From CADEDV01 sp964437415 (lineage in GTDB: Bacteria; Bacteroidota; Bacteroidia; Chitinophagales; Chitinophagaceae): DNA of 64,000 nt. The translations under genes were made by a program, and so were the position numbers. Under the pieces are notes generated by a model. It saw only the letters and a program-made list of their open reading frames with translations. It made no database searches and was not told the origin of the DNA. This document shows, in pieces, positions 43,093 to 51,589 of this stretch; within the stretch, counting starts at the first letter, position 1; each line of letters opens with the position of its first letter. The DNA is taken from positions 62,001 to 126,000 of the forward strand of contig CAYTGN010000007.1 in NCBI GenBank assembly GCA_964437415.1. The letters are read 5' to 3'.

Positions 43093-44817
43093 TTACAGTT
43101 TCATGTCGGCAATAATAGCTTTTATCTTTTCATCCTGTTCATTATTCACTTTTTCAAACTCCGCAGCGCTGCTCAGCTTTGTATTCACACTGAAATAGAA
43201 TTTGATCTTGGGCTCTGTGCCGCTGGGCCGGGCGGATATGCAACTGCCATCTTCGAGGATAAATTGCAGAACATTGGATTTGGGAAGTTCTATTGCCCAC
43301 TCCTCTCCCGTTTGCGGATTGGTTCCTTTATGTAATTCATAATCCAGCAGCTTCAGCACCGGCGAACCATTAATGGCTTTTGGCGGGTTGTTGCGATAAC
43401 TTTCCATCATCGCTGCTATCTGCTGCTGGCCGTCCATTCCTTTTTTGGTGATGGAAATGAGATTCTCTTTGTAAAAACCATACTGCACATAAAGGTCAAT
43501 CATCTTTTCATACAGGCTTCTTCCTTTTTCCTTTTCATAAGCCGCCATCTCACATAGCAAAGCCACTGCGCTGACACCATCCTTATCCCTTATCTTATCA
43601 CCGATCATCAGGCCAAAACTCTCTTCACCACCGATGATATAATTTTCTTTTCCTTCTTTTCTTCTTATCATATCGGCTATCCATTTGAAACCCGTGAGAA
43701 CATGATAGCAGGCTACTCCATTTCCTTCGGCTATCCGGCTGATCATCGGTGTGGTCACGATGGTCGTTATCACCATATCGTTGGGTTCCGCAATACCTTT
43801 TGTTTTTCTCGCTTCAATAAGATAATTGAAAGCCAGCACAGCGGTCTGGTTGCCGTTCATTAAAACCCATTTGCCATTGCTGTCCTTCACCCCGATAGCA
43901 AGACGGTCGGCATCGGGATCGGTGCCGCATAAAATATCGGCATCTAATTTCTCCGCCAGTTTCAATCCCAGGCTCATGGCCTCGCTTTCTTCAGGGTTGG
44001 GATAGATGACCGTCGGAAAATTGCCGTCAGGCACTGCCTGCTCTTCCACAATATGCACATTGGTAAAACCAAACCGTTTCAGCACTTCCGGCACCATGGT
44101 GATGCCCGTGCCATGTATGGAAGTGAAAACGATCTTCAGGTCTTTGTGTTTTGCGATCACCTCGGGATAGATGCTGAGTTTTTTCACCATCTGCATATAA
44201 GGCTCATCCACATCCTTGCCGATAAGCACAATATTTTTCTCCCCGCCGGACCATTTCACATCATCCACCGTAAGTATTTTGTCCACTTCTTTGATCACAT
44301 TCTTATCATGCGGCGGCACCAATTGTGAACCATCATCCCAATAGGCTTTGTAGCCGTTATACTCTTTGGGGTTATGCGAGGCAGTGCACACCACACCCCC
44401 TTTGCATTTTAAATGACGGATAGCAAATGAAAGATTGGGTGTTGGCCGCAGTTCTTCATACAAATACACTTTGATGCCATTGGCGGCAAAAACATTGGCG
44501 GACGTCTCTGCAAAAAAACGGCTGTTGTTGCGGCAGTCATGTGCAATGGCCACACTCACTTCCTCGTTGGGAAAACATTCCTTCAGGTAATTGGAATAAC
44601 CCTGCGTGGCCATGCCCACGGTGTATTTGTTCATGCGGTTGGTGCCCACTCCCATGATGCCCCGCAGGCCACCGGTGCCAAATTCCAGGTTGCGGTAAAA
44701 CGCATCGGCCAGTTCTGAAGGATTATCATTTTGTAACCGGGTAATTGCTGCTTTCGTTTCCGCATCAAAATTGCCATTGAGCCATGTATCAACCTTTGCC
44801 TGAATTGCTGCATCCAT
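43093..44817 (-). CDS. Phospho-sugar mutase (phosphoglucomutase/phosphomannomutase)
   Basis: Moves a phosphate between C1 and C6 of hexoses, feeding glycogen and cell-wall sugar synthesis. The active-site serine is Ser147 in VVCTASHNPKEYNGYKAYW; the metal loop is CGTDPDADRLAIGV; the sugar-binding loop is GGEESFGLMIGD; and the phosphate-binding SARPSGTEPKIKFYF lies near the C-terminus. The 574 residues are typical of the bacterial PgcA-like group. Specificity for glucose or mannose cannot be told from sequence alone. Confidence 0.95.
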   Translation of the reverse strand: MDAAIQAKVDTWLNGNFDAETKAAITRLQNDNPSELADAFYRNLEFGTGGLRGIMGVGTNRMNKYTVGMATQGYSNYLKECFPNEEVSVAIAHDCRNNSRFFAETSANVFAANGIKVYLYEELRPTPNLSFAIRHLKCKGGVVCTASHNPKEYNGYKAYWDDGSQLVPPHDKNVIKEVDKILTVDDVKWSGGEKNIVLIGKDVDEPYMQMVKKLSIYPEVIAKHKDLKIVFTSIHGTGITMVPEVLKRFGFTNVHIVEEQAVPDGNFPTVIYPNPEESEAMSLGLKLAEKLDADILCGTDPDADRLAIGVKDSNGKWVLMNGNQTAVLAFNYLIEARKTKGIAEPNDMVITTIVTTPMISRIAEGNGVACYHVLTGFKWIADMIRRKEGKENYIIGGEESFGLMIGDKIRDKDGVSAVALLCEMAAYEKEKGRSLYEKMIDLYVQYGFYKENLISITKKGMDGQQQIAAMMESYRNNPPKAINGSPVLKLLDYELHKGTNPQTGEEWAIELPKSNVLQFILEDGSCISARPSGTEPKIKFYFSVNTKLSSAAEFEKVNNEQDEKIKAIIADMKL

Positions 44818-44879
44818 GATGTTCTTTTTTGTTGCGATGAAGTTATAGAATTTTTGAAAGTGTATATGCCTAAATATAC

Positions 44880-44956
44880 TTCACGCTGAGTTCACAGAGA
44901 CCGCAGGGCAAGCAGTTGAAAAATGATCTCAGCGAACCCGGCGTTCTCTGCGTGAA
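44880..44956. repeat. Palindromic spacer element with TTCACGC ends
   Basis: TTCACGC (44880-44886) and GCGTGAA (44950-44956) are exact reverse complements, and CAGAGA/TCTCTG pair further in (44895-44900 with 44945-44950). The element fills most of the spacer between the divergent phosphohexomutase and DUF2279 genes. It resembles the 29487-29562 element in style: CACGC ends around an internal stem. Confidence 0.5.
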
Positions 44957-45013
44957 AGTCAACAGATACATTACTGAATTTTGATATTCTAATCCGAAAC
45001 TGTAAAGGAAACG

Positions 45014-45021
45014 TATTTTTG
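45014..45021 (+). promoter_or_regulatory. -7 promoter element for the DUF2279 gene
   Basis: TATTTTTG, an exact TAnnTTTG match, lies 6 bp before the ATG at 45028. A TTTG is present upstream (44980-44983), but the spacing is too long for a standard -33. Confidence 0.4.
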
Positions 45022-45027
45022 TAACCG

Positions 45028-46023
45028 ATGAACCTGCAATCCGATTTATTGAAAGAAAGATACTGCCTGCCCGGAGTAAAATTCATCTTGTTTATCAGTT
45101 TTTTCTTTTTATATACTAACATATTTGCCCAGGATTCAACAGCTTCGCAAGCTGATACTTCAACTGTCAAAGAACCTTCTTATAAAACCCGTCAATGGCT
45201 GATGGGGGGTCTTAATGTTGCAGGTTATGGAACATCGCTGATACTTTTTAATAATACCTGGTATAAAAATTACCCGAGATCCTCTTTTCATACGTTTGAT
45301 GACAGCAAGGAGTGGTTGCAAATGGACAAGACGGGCCATGGCTGGGCAGCATATAATGCTGCAAGAGGATCTGCTGCCATGTGGCGCTGGGCCGGGGTTT
45401 CACAAAAAAAAGCCGCATGGATCGGCGGATTGAGCAGCACCGCTTATCTCACCGTGATAGAAATTCTGGATGGCCACTCTGCTGAATGGGGCTGGAGTTG
45501 GGCCGATATGGGAGCAAATTTTTTTGGCTCAGGACTCTTTATTGCACAGGAACTGGGATGGGAGGAACAACGCTTACAATTCAAATTTTCTTTTCACCGC
45601 AAAAATTACAATGAGCCTCAACTGGAACAAAGAGCAGATGGTCTTTTTGGCAAAAGCTGGTCAGAAAGAATGCTGAAAGATTACAATGCGCAAACCTACT
45701 GGCTCAGCGCCAACCTGAAACCGTTTTTTCCAAAATCAAATTTACCTGCCTGGCTGAATGTAGCTGTTGGTTACGGGGCAGATGGTATGTTCGGTGGTTT
45801 TGAAAACAAATGGACAGATGAGTTGGGCAATGATGTGACACGATATGATATTCCGAGGAAAAGACAATTCTTCCTGGCGCCGGATATTGATTTCACAAAA
45901 ATTCCCACAAAGAGTAAATTTCTCAGAACCACTTTTGCTGTATTGAATTCTTTCAAATGCCCCGCTCCGGCATTAATGCTTGACAACAAAGGAAAATTCA
46001 GAGCTTATGCGGTTTATTTTTAA
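45028..46023 (+). CDS. DUF2279 (YfiM-like) exported protein
   Basis: A 331-residue protein with an uncleaved or signal helix at 10-35 (ILFISFFFLYTNIFAQ, ending before DSTASQ). The YfiM/DUF2279 region is in DKTGHGWAAYNAARGSAAMW and ILDGHSAEWGWSWADMGANF, with conserved Gly-His-Gly and Asp residues. Tyr/Trp-rich strands follow to the C-terminal YAVYF, so an outer-membrane location is plausible. No function is known. Confidence 0.84.
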   Translation: MNLQSDLLKERYCLPGVKFILFISFFFLYTNIFAQDSTASQADTSTVKEPSYKTRQWLMGGLNVAGYGTSLILFNNTWYKNYPRSSFHTFDDSKEWLQMDKTGHGWAAYNAARGSAAMWRWAGVSQKKAAWIGGLSSTAYLTVIEILDGHSAEWGWSWADMGANFFGSGLFIAQELGWEEQRLQFKFSFHRKNYNEPQLEQRADGLFGKSWSERMLKDYNAQTYWLSANLKPFFPKSNLPAWLNVAVGYGADGMFGGFENKWTDELGNDVTRYDIPRKRQFFLAPDIDFTKIPTKSKFLRTTFAVLNSFKCPAPALMLDNKGKFRAYAVYF

Positions 46024-46083
46024 ATGTGGTTAAAACCACAGCCGCTACAGTTATAATTATTCTTCCCGGTCTGAAGAACGCTG

Positions 46084-46701
46084 CTATACCAACTCCACTT
46101 CATTAACAGGACTAAACAGGTAAATCTTTCCGGTCGCTACTTCCGTGCACTTAAAACGCTTCCGCAACTTTTCTCCCCGCTGAAAAACTCTTCCGTCGCT
46201 GATGCGGAACAGGGCTTTTAGTTCAAGCTCTTCCAGTAAGCGGTGATGACTTTCCTTTGCATCATATTTTCTCAGCACCCGTAATAAACCATCTTCTGCA
46301 CAACTGCTGGCAGCGGGATTCTTCAACGATTGCAGCAATTCTTTTTCAATGTCGCCAGGAAAAACATGATGTTTCAGAAACTGGTCGAGCAACTGTCCAT
46401 AGATCATTTTCCATTCCCGGCCATGCGCCATCACCTTATTGGCATGTTGTTCAAAGCAGAGCAGGTGGGCAAGTTCATGCAGCAGTGTAATGAGAAAAGC
46501 ATATTTGTTGAGATTGCCATTGACACTAATGCGGTGATTGGCATGATGGGTGCGGTGGCGGTAATCTCCCAGTACCGATCTTCGTTCCCTTGCCACCGTT
46601 AGATGCACTTTATACTGACGCAGGTATTGCAGCACCGGCTCATAGGTGCCTGCGGGCAAATAATCACTGAGTTGTGCAATAGGAACTTCTTTCTTAGGCA
46701 T
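46084..46701 (-). CDS. SprT-like zinc metalloprotease-domain protein
   Basis: A 205-residue protein with the zinc motif HELAH (in LITLLHELAHLLCFEQHANK), followed by AHGREWKMIYGQLLDQF, which supplies the third ligand region as in SprT-like proteins. No C-terminal zinc ribbon is obvious. The start at 46701 overlaps the end of the AtpI-like gene by 8 bp. It occupies the position where atpB would normally follow in Bacteroidota ATP synthase leader clusters. Confidence 0.85.
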   Translation of the reverse strand: MPKKEVPIAQLSDYLPAGTYEPVLQYLRQYKVHLTVARERRSVLGDYRHRTHHANHRISVNGNLNKYAFLITLLHELAHLLCFEQHANKVMAHGREWKMIYGQLLDQFLKHHVFPGDIEKELLQSLKNPAASSCAEDGLLRVLRKYDAKESHHRLLEELELKALFRISDGRVFQRGEKLRKRFKCTEVATGKIYLFSPVNEVELV

Positions 46702-47095
46702 TCTTCTTTTGCTTCAGCAGCCTGGTGAGTATGGATACTTCGATAAATGTATAGACAAGGTAAAGTCCCATGCAGGTGAACAAGGCAGGCTTGTTTACTT
46801 CTTTTTTAGCGATCATGATGTAAACAAACGCTGCAATGGCAATCACAAAGAATTTGATGATGAAACTGCCATAAACGGCCCTCACAAATGCCTGGGGGTT
46901 GCTGGCCTTCATGCCCCTTTGCAGCAGCCAGAATGAAAAAATGGTGAGCAGCAGCAACAACAGGTTTCCCATCAGCAGTACATCCCTGTTAAAACCCCAA
47001 TTCTCCAGCAAATTTTTTCCGGCCACAAAAAAACCACTCAGCACAATGAATAAGATCAGCAACGGACGAAGGGAATGGAGACTACTTTGGTTCAT
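46694..47095 (-). CDS. Membrane protein, AtpI-like (ATP synthase leader gene position)
   Basis: A 133-residue protein with four hydrophobic helices (LLILFIVLSGFFVAG; LLMGNLLLLLLTIFSFWLLQ; FIIKFFVIAIAAFVYIMI; LFTCMGLYLVYTFIEVSIL) and a basic tail. It overlaps AtpZ upstream by 14 bp. The size, topology and position after atpZ match the small membrane protein that precedes atpB in many Bacteroidota, but here the next gene is sprT-like and no ATP synthase subunit follows. The assignment rests on context and is tentative. Confidence 0.65.
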   Translation of the reverse strand: MNQSSLHSLRPLLILFIVLSGFFVAGKNLLENWGFNRDVLLMGNLLLLLLTIFSFWLLQRGMKASNPQAFVRAVYGSFIIKFFVIAIAAFVYIMIAKKEVNKPALFTCMGLYLVYTFIEVSILTRLLKQKKNA

Positions 47096-47312
47096 TCTTT
47101 TTTTTGGTCCCGGTTTCCCGGAAAAGTTTGTAAAACATTCCGGCGAGGACGAGCAAAGGTAAGAAACAGGAAAACATTGGCAGGGTGTGCAGCCACCTGT
47201 CAATTCTCAGACCGGCAAAAACAGCAATAACCAATGCAACCAGGATCTGAGTGCCAAGGCCTGCATAGCGTAAAAGATCCCTGTTGTTATTTGGTGACGG
47301 CCGTTTGTTCAT
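47082..47312 (-). CDS. AtpZ/AtpI-like small membrane protein
   Basis: A 76-residue protein with two helices (TQILVALVIAVFAGLRIDRW and FLPLLVLAGMFYKLF). The RIDRWL between them is typical of AtpZ/AtpI proteins encoded ahead of ATP synthase operons and linked to c-ring assembly or Mg2+ handling. The ATG at 47312 lies inside the end of the bactofilin gene (26-bp overlap); a longer frame to 47324 is possible. Its own 3' end overlaps the next gene. Confidence 0.72.
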   Translation of the reverse strand: MNKRPSPNNNRDLLRYAGLGTQILVALVIAVFAGLRIDRWLHTLPMFSCFLPLLVLAGMFYKLFRETGTKKKNEPK

Positions 47313-47709
47313 GGCCATTACCATTGCTCATTTCAACAATATTGGCGCCCATGTGGCACTGACCATTGAAAGTTGCTGTTGGCTCCACCTGCAATTTACC
47401 GGCATAAAGATTCCCGGTCACCACGCATTCGCCGCGAAGCTGCAACAGGTCCTTGGCCCTGACATTGCCGGATACTTTACCAACAATGTCTGCCTGTGTG
47501 CCGCTGACATCACCTTCAACATTGCCATTGTTGCCTATCACAATTTTTGCGGTGCTGTGCACATTTCCGATGATGGTTCCGTCAATGCGGATGTCGCTGC
47601 TGCTGCTGATGTCGCCTTTCAGCGTGGTGCCATGGCCGATGAGAGTGGTGCCATTGGTCCCGCTTGTTTTTTCTGGCTGCATTTCAGTTTTGTTTTTGTT
47701 ATTAAACAT
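47287..47709 (-). CDS. Bactofilin family cytoskeletal protein
   Basis: A polymer-forming beta-helix protein of 140 residues. The regularly spaced Gly/Asp repeat runs through TLIGHGTTLKGDISSSSDIR, VEGDVSGTQADIVGKVSGNV and CVVTGNLYAGKL, each turn about 17-18 residues. Short polar tails flank the core. Bactofilins help place envelope enzymes. The gene follows a coiled-coil membrane protein by 9 bp and overlaps atpZ-like downstream. Confidence 0.92.
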   Translation of the reverse strand: MFNNKNKTEMQPEKTSGTNGTTLIGHGTTLKGDISSSSDIRIDGTIIGNVHSTAKIVIGNNGNVEGDVSGTQADIVGKVSGNVRAKDLLQLRGECVVTGNLYAGKLQVEPTATFNGQCHMGANIVEMSNGNGHEQTAVTK

Positions 47710-47718
47710 AGGTATTGA

Positions 47719-48114
47719 TTAGTCGTTAGATATTTCTGCTTTTGGTACGTTCAGTTCCAGTGTGTCAAGAACGATGGTCGCATCACCTTTGAGCACCTGG
47801 CGGATATTGTTGATGTAGTTAGTCTGGTAAAACACCTGTTTTTCTAAGGAATCCACCCGGTATTTCATGTCCCGGTACTCCCTGCCGATCTTCAGGTCAT
47901 CATAACCCGGAATGTAATACTTCAATGGCGTGAAAACGATCAGGGCGACAGTCAGGCCAACCAAAACAACAAAAATTGTGCTCAACACCACATAAACGCT
48001 TAATCTGGATAACTTAAAGGTCACCACTTCCTCATAAGTATCGTCGTTCATGACCACCAGCCGGTAACGGTTTCTGAGCCGTTTCAGGGTAGAGCCGGCT
48101 TCCAGTTTTGCCAT
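47719..48114 (-). CDS. Single-pass membrane coiled-coil protein (N-terminal part of M23-type proteins)
   Basis: A 131-residue protein: a basic cytoplasmic start (LKRLRNRYRLVVMNDDTYEE), one helix (VVLSTIFVVLVGLTVALIVF) and a periplasmic coiled coil (YRDMKYRVDSLEKQVFYQTN). This layout looks like the N-terminus of M23 (LytM-type) peptidases that often sit beside bactofilin and atpZ in Bacteroidota, but the peptidase domain is absent and the stop is followed within 9 bp by bactofilin. It may be a scaffold or pseudo-peptidase. The comparison is from memory. Confidence 0.68.
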   Translation of the reverse strand: MAKLEAGSTLKRLRNRYRLVVMNDDTYEEVVTFKLSRLSVYVVLSTIFVVLVGLTVALIVFTPLKYYIPGYDDLKIGREYRDMKYRVDSLEKQVFYQTNYINNIRQVLKGDATIVLDTLELNVPKAEISND

Positions 48115-48242
48115 AGATCAGTTTTAAAGACTTTAAAGGTAAGGAATGCTTGTTGGTTTTGCCAGCATCCCGTTCATCAAAAAAGGTAAAAAAAGTGAGC
48201 AATTTTTATACTAAAATGTCTGAAATTCAGTTAATAAGACTT

Positions 48243-48250
48243 TAGTTTTG
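48243..48250 (+). promoter_or_regulatory. -7 promoter element for porW/sprE
   Basis: TAGTTTTG, an exact TAnnTTTG match, 10 bp before the ATG at 48261. It lies in the 146-bp spacer shared with the divergent coiled-coil/bactofilin cluster. Confidence 0.45.
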
Positions 48251-48260
48251 CGCCGGAAAA

Positions 48261-51200
48261 ATGCATTTCACCCGATATACCATAACTGCAGCAGCTTTTT
48301 TCTTCCTTGGCCTGCTTGCCGGCAGCGCTTTCGGGCAGTCAGGAAGCACTCTGGACATCACCAAACCCAAAGAATATGAAGAGAGGGTATTGCAGTCTGA
48401 AAGAGAGGATAAAAAATTCACAACCGTCCGTCGCTTTTTCCAAAATACCGGCACCCATTACAACTATTTTTTCAACGCCAACAACAAATTGAACGAGGTT
48501 ATTGAAAAAGCAAAAGCCTCATTTAAAGACGATTATTCACTTTTATTGCCATTTTACAATTACAGCCTTGATGCAACTGCTGCCGACAGCATTCAGTTGG
48601 ATTCGGTCTCTTACAAATCTCAAAGCGGAATAGCCCTCCACGACCTGCGCAATGACTGGATTGATAATTTGTACCTGCTCTGGGGCGCCTCATATTACCT
48701 CCGCAAAGAATTTGATTCGGCCTACCTGATGTTTCAGTACATCAACTTTGCCTTTGCTGAAAAAGAAAAGGATGGGTATTACAAAACAATCGGCAGCAGC
48801 AGGGATGGCAACTCGGCCCTGAGCATTGCCAGTAAGGAAAAAAACAGCCTTACAAGAAAAATATTCACACAGCCCCCCAGCCGCAATGATGCTTTTATCT
48901 GGCAGATAAGGAATTTCCTGGCCCAGGACCAGTTTGCCGAAGCCGCCAGCCTGATCGTGACATTGCGCAATGATCCTGTTTTTCCCAAACGGCTGCACAG
49001 CGACCTGGAAGAAGTTCAGGCTTTCTGGTTTTATAAGCAAAGCATGTGGGACAGCGCCGCTGCTCATTTAGAAAAAGCTTTGGATAATGCCAGCAACAAG
49101 CAGGAAAGGGCCCGCTGGGAATACCTGCTGGCACAACTGTATGAACTTTCAGGCAACTATGACGAATCAGAAAAATATTTCAGCAAAGCTATTGGCCACA
49201 CCACCGACCCGATCCTGGAAGTGTATGCAAGACTTTCCTCCATCCGGGTGAACAAAGACGGCGGAGAAAATTATATTGATAAAAACATTGCAGAGTTGCT
49301 GCGCATGGCCAAAAGAGATAAGTACACTGATTACAGGGACATCATTTACTACATGGCGGCACAAATGGAATTAGAACGCAACAATGTTGAAGGCGCCCTT
49401 CCGCTGTTGCTAAAGAGTACACAGGTTGCGAGCAACAATCCTTCGCAGCGCAATAAAGCTTTTTTGCAATTGGCAGAACTGGCTTATGCCAAAAAACAAT
49501 ACCGCCAGGCTTATAATTTTTACGACAGCATCCGGATCGATGATCCGGCACTGAAAAACCCGGAGACCATTGAGAGCAGAAAAGAAATGCTGGGCAAAGT
49601 GTCTTTCAACCTTGAAGTGATCGAAAGACAGGACAGCCTGCAACGAATTGCTGCCCTGCCCGAAGACGAAAGAGAGGATTTTGTAAAAAAATTAGTCAGG
49701 CAAATCCGCAAACAACAGGGTTTGAAAGATGAATCGTTTACTACCGGTTCTTCCCTTCCGCCAGTGGTTGCCCCTACTCTCTTTGGCAGTAATGATGCAA
49801 GAGGAGAATGGTATTTTTATAACAATAATTCACGGCAAAAAGGGCTCACCGATTTTAAATCACGATGGGGCAACAGACCCAACACTGATAACTGGCGGCG
49901 CAGTTCTGCTATTGCTGCCGGTTTGCAAAACAGGAATATGCTGCCTTCAGGCGGACCAGCCACTGCACAAGGCGGCAGCGATCAAAGCGGACCGCAGGAA
50001 GCTACATATGATGGATTATACAGCAAACTGCCGCTTACCCCTGAGTTGATGAAACAATCCAACGATTCAGTGAAAGCAGCGATGTTCATTTTGGGTAAAG
50101 CATATATCCAGGAAATTGAAGATTGCGCAGAAGGTGTGGAAACCATGGAAGGTCTCCGGCAGCGTTTCCCTGAATTTGACCCGATGGATGAAGTGCTGTT
50201 CAACCTTTATTATTGTTATCAAAAGAATGGTGATGCCGCCAAAGCTGCAGCTATCAAAAAACTGATGTCGGAAAAATTCGGCAACAGCAATTATACGACT
50301 ATCGTCACCACCGGTAAAAATCCGCAAACTAAAGCTGGTAACACAGAAGCCACCAAAACCTATGAACGCATCTATGACCTGTTCATTGAAGGACAGTTCA
50401 GCACGGCTGTGGCGGAAAAGAAAAAAGCTGACCAGCAATATGGCAATAACTACTGGACACCGCAATTGCTCTATATCGAATCCGTTTATTATGTCCGTGA
50501 AAGAAACGACAGCACGGCCATCGGCATATTGAATACGATCATCAACCGTTTCGGCGACCATGCCCTTGCTGAAAAGGCCCGCAATCTTATTGATGTTTTA
50601 GGCCGACGCAAGCAAATTGAGGAAGAACTCCGCAATCTTGTCATCACCCGACCTGTAGAAACACCCCGCAAACCTGTAGTGACAGAGCCTGTGACCCAAC
50701 CGCCACCCAAAACAGAAAGACCAGTGGTGAAAGACACATTGGCTGCTAAAATTGAGAAAGATACAAAAGTGAATTTGCCGGCAGCAGCCGATTCGATAAA
50801 GTCCATTGCACAGCCACAGGTGAAACTGCCGGAGATCAAACCGGCTGATAAAGACACAACTGCGGCAACACCTGATTCTATCTTGACAAAAACACCTGTG
50901 CAACAAGACAGCTTAACTACAGCGCCTCCGGTTGTTTTACCAGATACACCTAAAGACACAGTTGCCGCAAAAACAGATCCGGCACCGGCAAGAGAAGAAG
51001 CAAGACCGGGTGAGTTTTATTTTGCACCGGATGTACCCTACTATGTAGTGCTGGTGCTGAATAAAGTGGACAGGATCTTTGTAACAGAAGCAAGGAATGC
51101 CTTTGCCCGCTATAACAGGGACAGCTATGCTGCCAACAAACTCGAAACTGAACTCAGCGATCTGGATGATGACAACAAATTATTGCTGATCAGTTCTTTT

Positions 51201-51395
51201 AAAACTGCGGAGGAAGCCATTGATTATATCAACCGGACAAAACCAAGAACAGCCACTGAGATCATTCCCTGGCTGAGAGGCGGCAAATACACCTACTCCA
51301 TCATTTCTGCACACAGCCTTGATGTGCTGAAAGAAAAAAAGAACCTCGACGAATACAGCAAACAACTGAATCAGCGCTGGCCCGGCCAGTTCTGA
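48261..51395 (+). CDS. Type IX secretion accessory protein PorW/SprE (TPR protein)
   Basis: A 1044-residue exported TPR protein needed for the type IX secretion system in relatives. The signal peptide (about 1-26) ends LAGSAFGQ without a lipobox, although many homologues are lipoproteins. The N-terminal FQNTGTHYNYFFNANNKLNE and YSLLLPFYNYSLDATAADS are characteristic of PorW. TPR-like helices fill roughly 120-800, followed by a Pro/Thr/Lys-rich linker (about 800-910) and a C-terminal domain starting PYYVVLVLNKVDRIFV. A PBP1A gene follows 194 bp downstream in the same direction, a familiar arrangement. Confidence 0.85.
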   Translation: MHFTRYTITAAAFFFLGLLAGSAFGQSGSTLDITKPKEYEERVLQSEREDKKFTTVRRFFQNTGTHYNYFFNANNKLNEVIEKAKASFKDDYSLLLPFYNYSLDATAADSIQLDSVSYKSQSGIALHDLRNDWIDNLYLLWGASYYLRKEFDSAYLMFQYINFAFAEKEKDGYYKTIGSSRDGNSALSIASKEKNSLTRKIFTQPPSRNDAFIWQIRNFLAQDQFAEAASLIVTLRNDPVFPKRLHSDLEEVQAFWFYKQSMWDSAAAHLEKALDNASNKQERARWEYLLAQLYELSGNYDESEKYFSKAIGHTTDPILEVYARLSSIRVNKDGGENYIDKNIAELLRMAKRDKYTDYRDIIYYMAAQMELERNNVEGALPLLLKSTQVASNNPSQRNKAFLQLAELAYAKKQYRQAYNFYDSIRIDDPALKNPETIESRKEMLGKVSFNLEVIERQDSLQRIAALPEDEREDFVKKLVRQIRKQQGLKDESFTTGSSLPPVVAPTLFGSNDARGEWYFYNNNSRQKGLTDFKSRWGNRPNTDNWRRSSAIAAGLQNRNMLPSGGPATAQGGSDQSGPQEATYDGLYSKLPLTPELMKQSNDSVKAAMFILGKAYIQEIEDCAEGVETMEGLRQRFPEFDPMDEVLFNLYYCYQKNGDAAKAAAIKKLMSEKFGNSNYTTIVTTGKNPQTKAGNTEATKTYERIYDLFIEGQFSTAVAEKKKADQQYGNNYWTPQLLYIESVYYVRERNDSTAIGILNTIINRFGDHALAEKARNLIDVLGRRKQIEEELRNLVITRPVETPRKPVVTEPVTQPPPKTERPVVKDTLAAKIEKDTKVNLPAAADSIKSIAQPQVKLPEIKPADKDTTAATPDSILTKTPVQQDSLTTAPPVVLPDTPKDTVAAKTDPAPAREEARPGEFYFAPDVPYYVVLVLNKVDRIFVTEARNAFARYNRDSYAANKLETELSDLDDDNKLLLISSFKTAEEAIDYINRTKPRTATEIIPWLRGGKYTYSIISAHSLDVLKEKKNLDEYSKQLNQRWPGQF

Positions 51396-51589
51396 TCGCC
51401 TACAGCTATGCTTATTACCCTATTGCAAAAATGGGGATGCTTCCCTGTTTTGCTGAAAACAGCTTTAAATTTACTTTGGCAAAAAATTAATGCACATCTC
51501 TGAGCAGCCGCCCTGCTTTTTCTTAATTTCGGTATGCAGAAACCTGTTGATATCGCATCATTTTACCTAACCCCAACTATTCCATTCAT

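Noticed and set aside
51409..51504. 31-codon frame in the porW-pbp1A spacer
   Set aside because: No promoter or ribosome site just before it, and the composition looks random.
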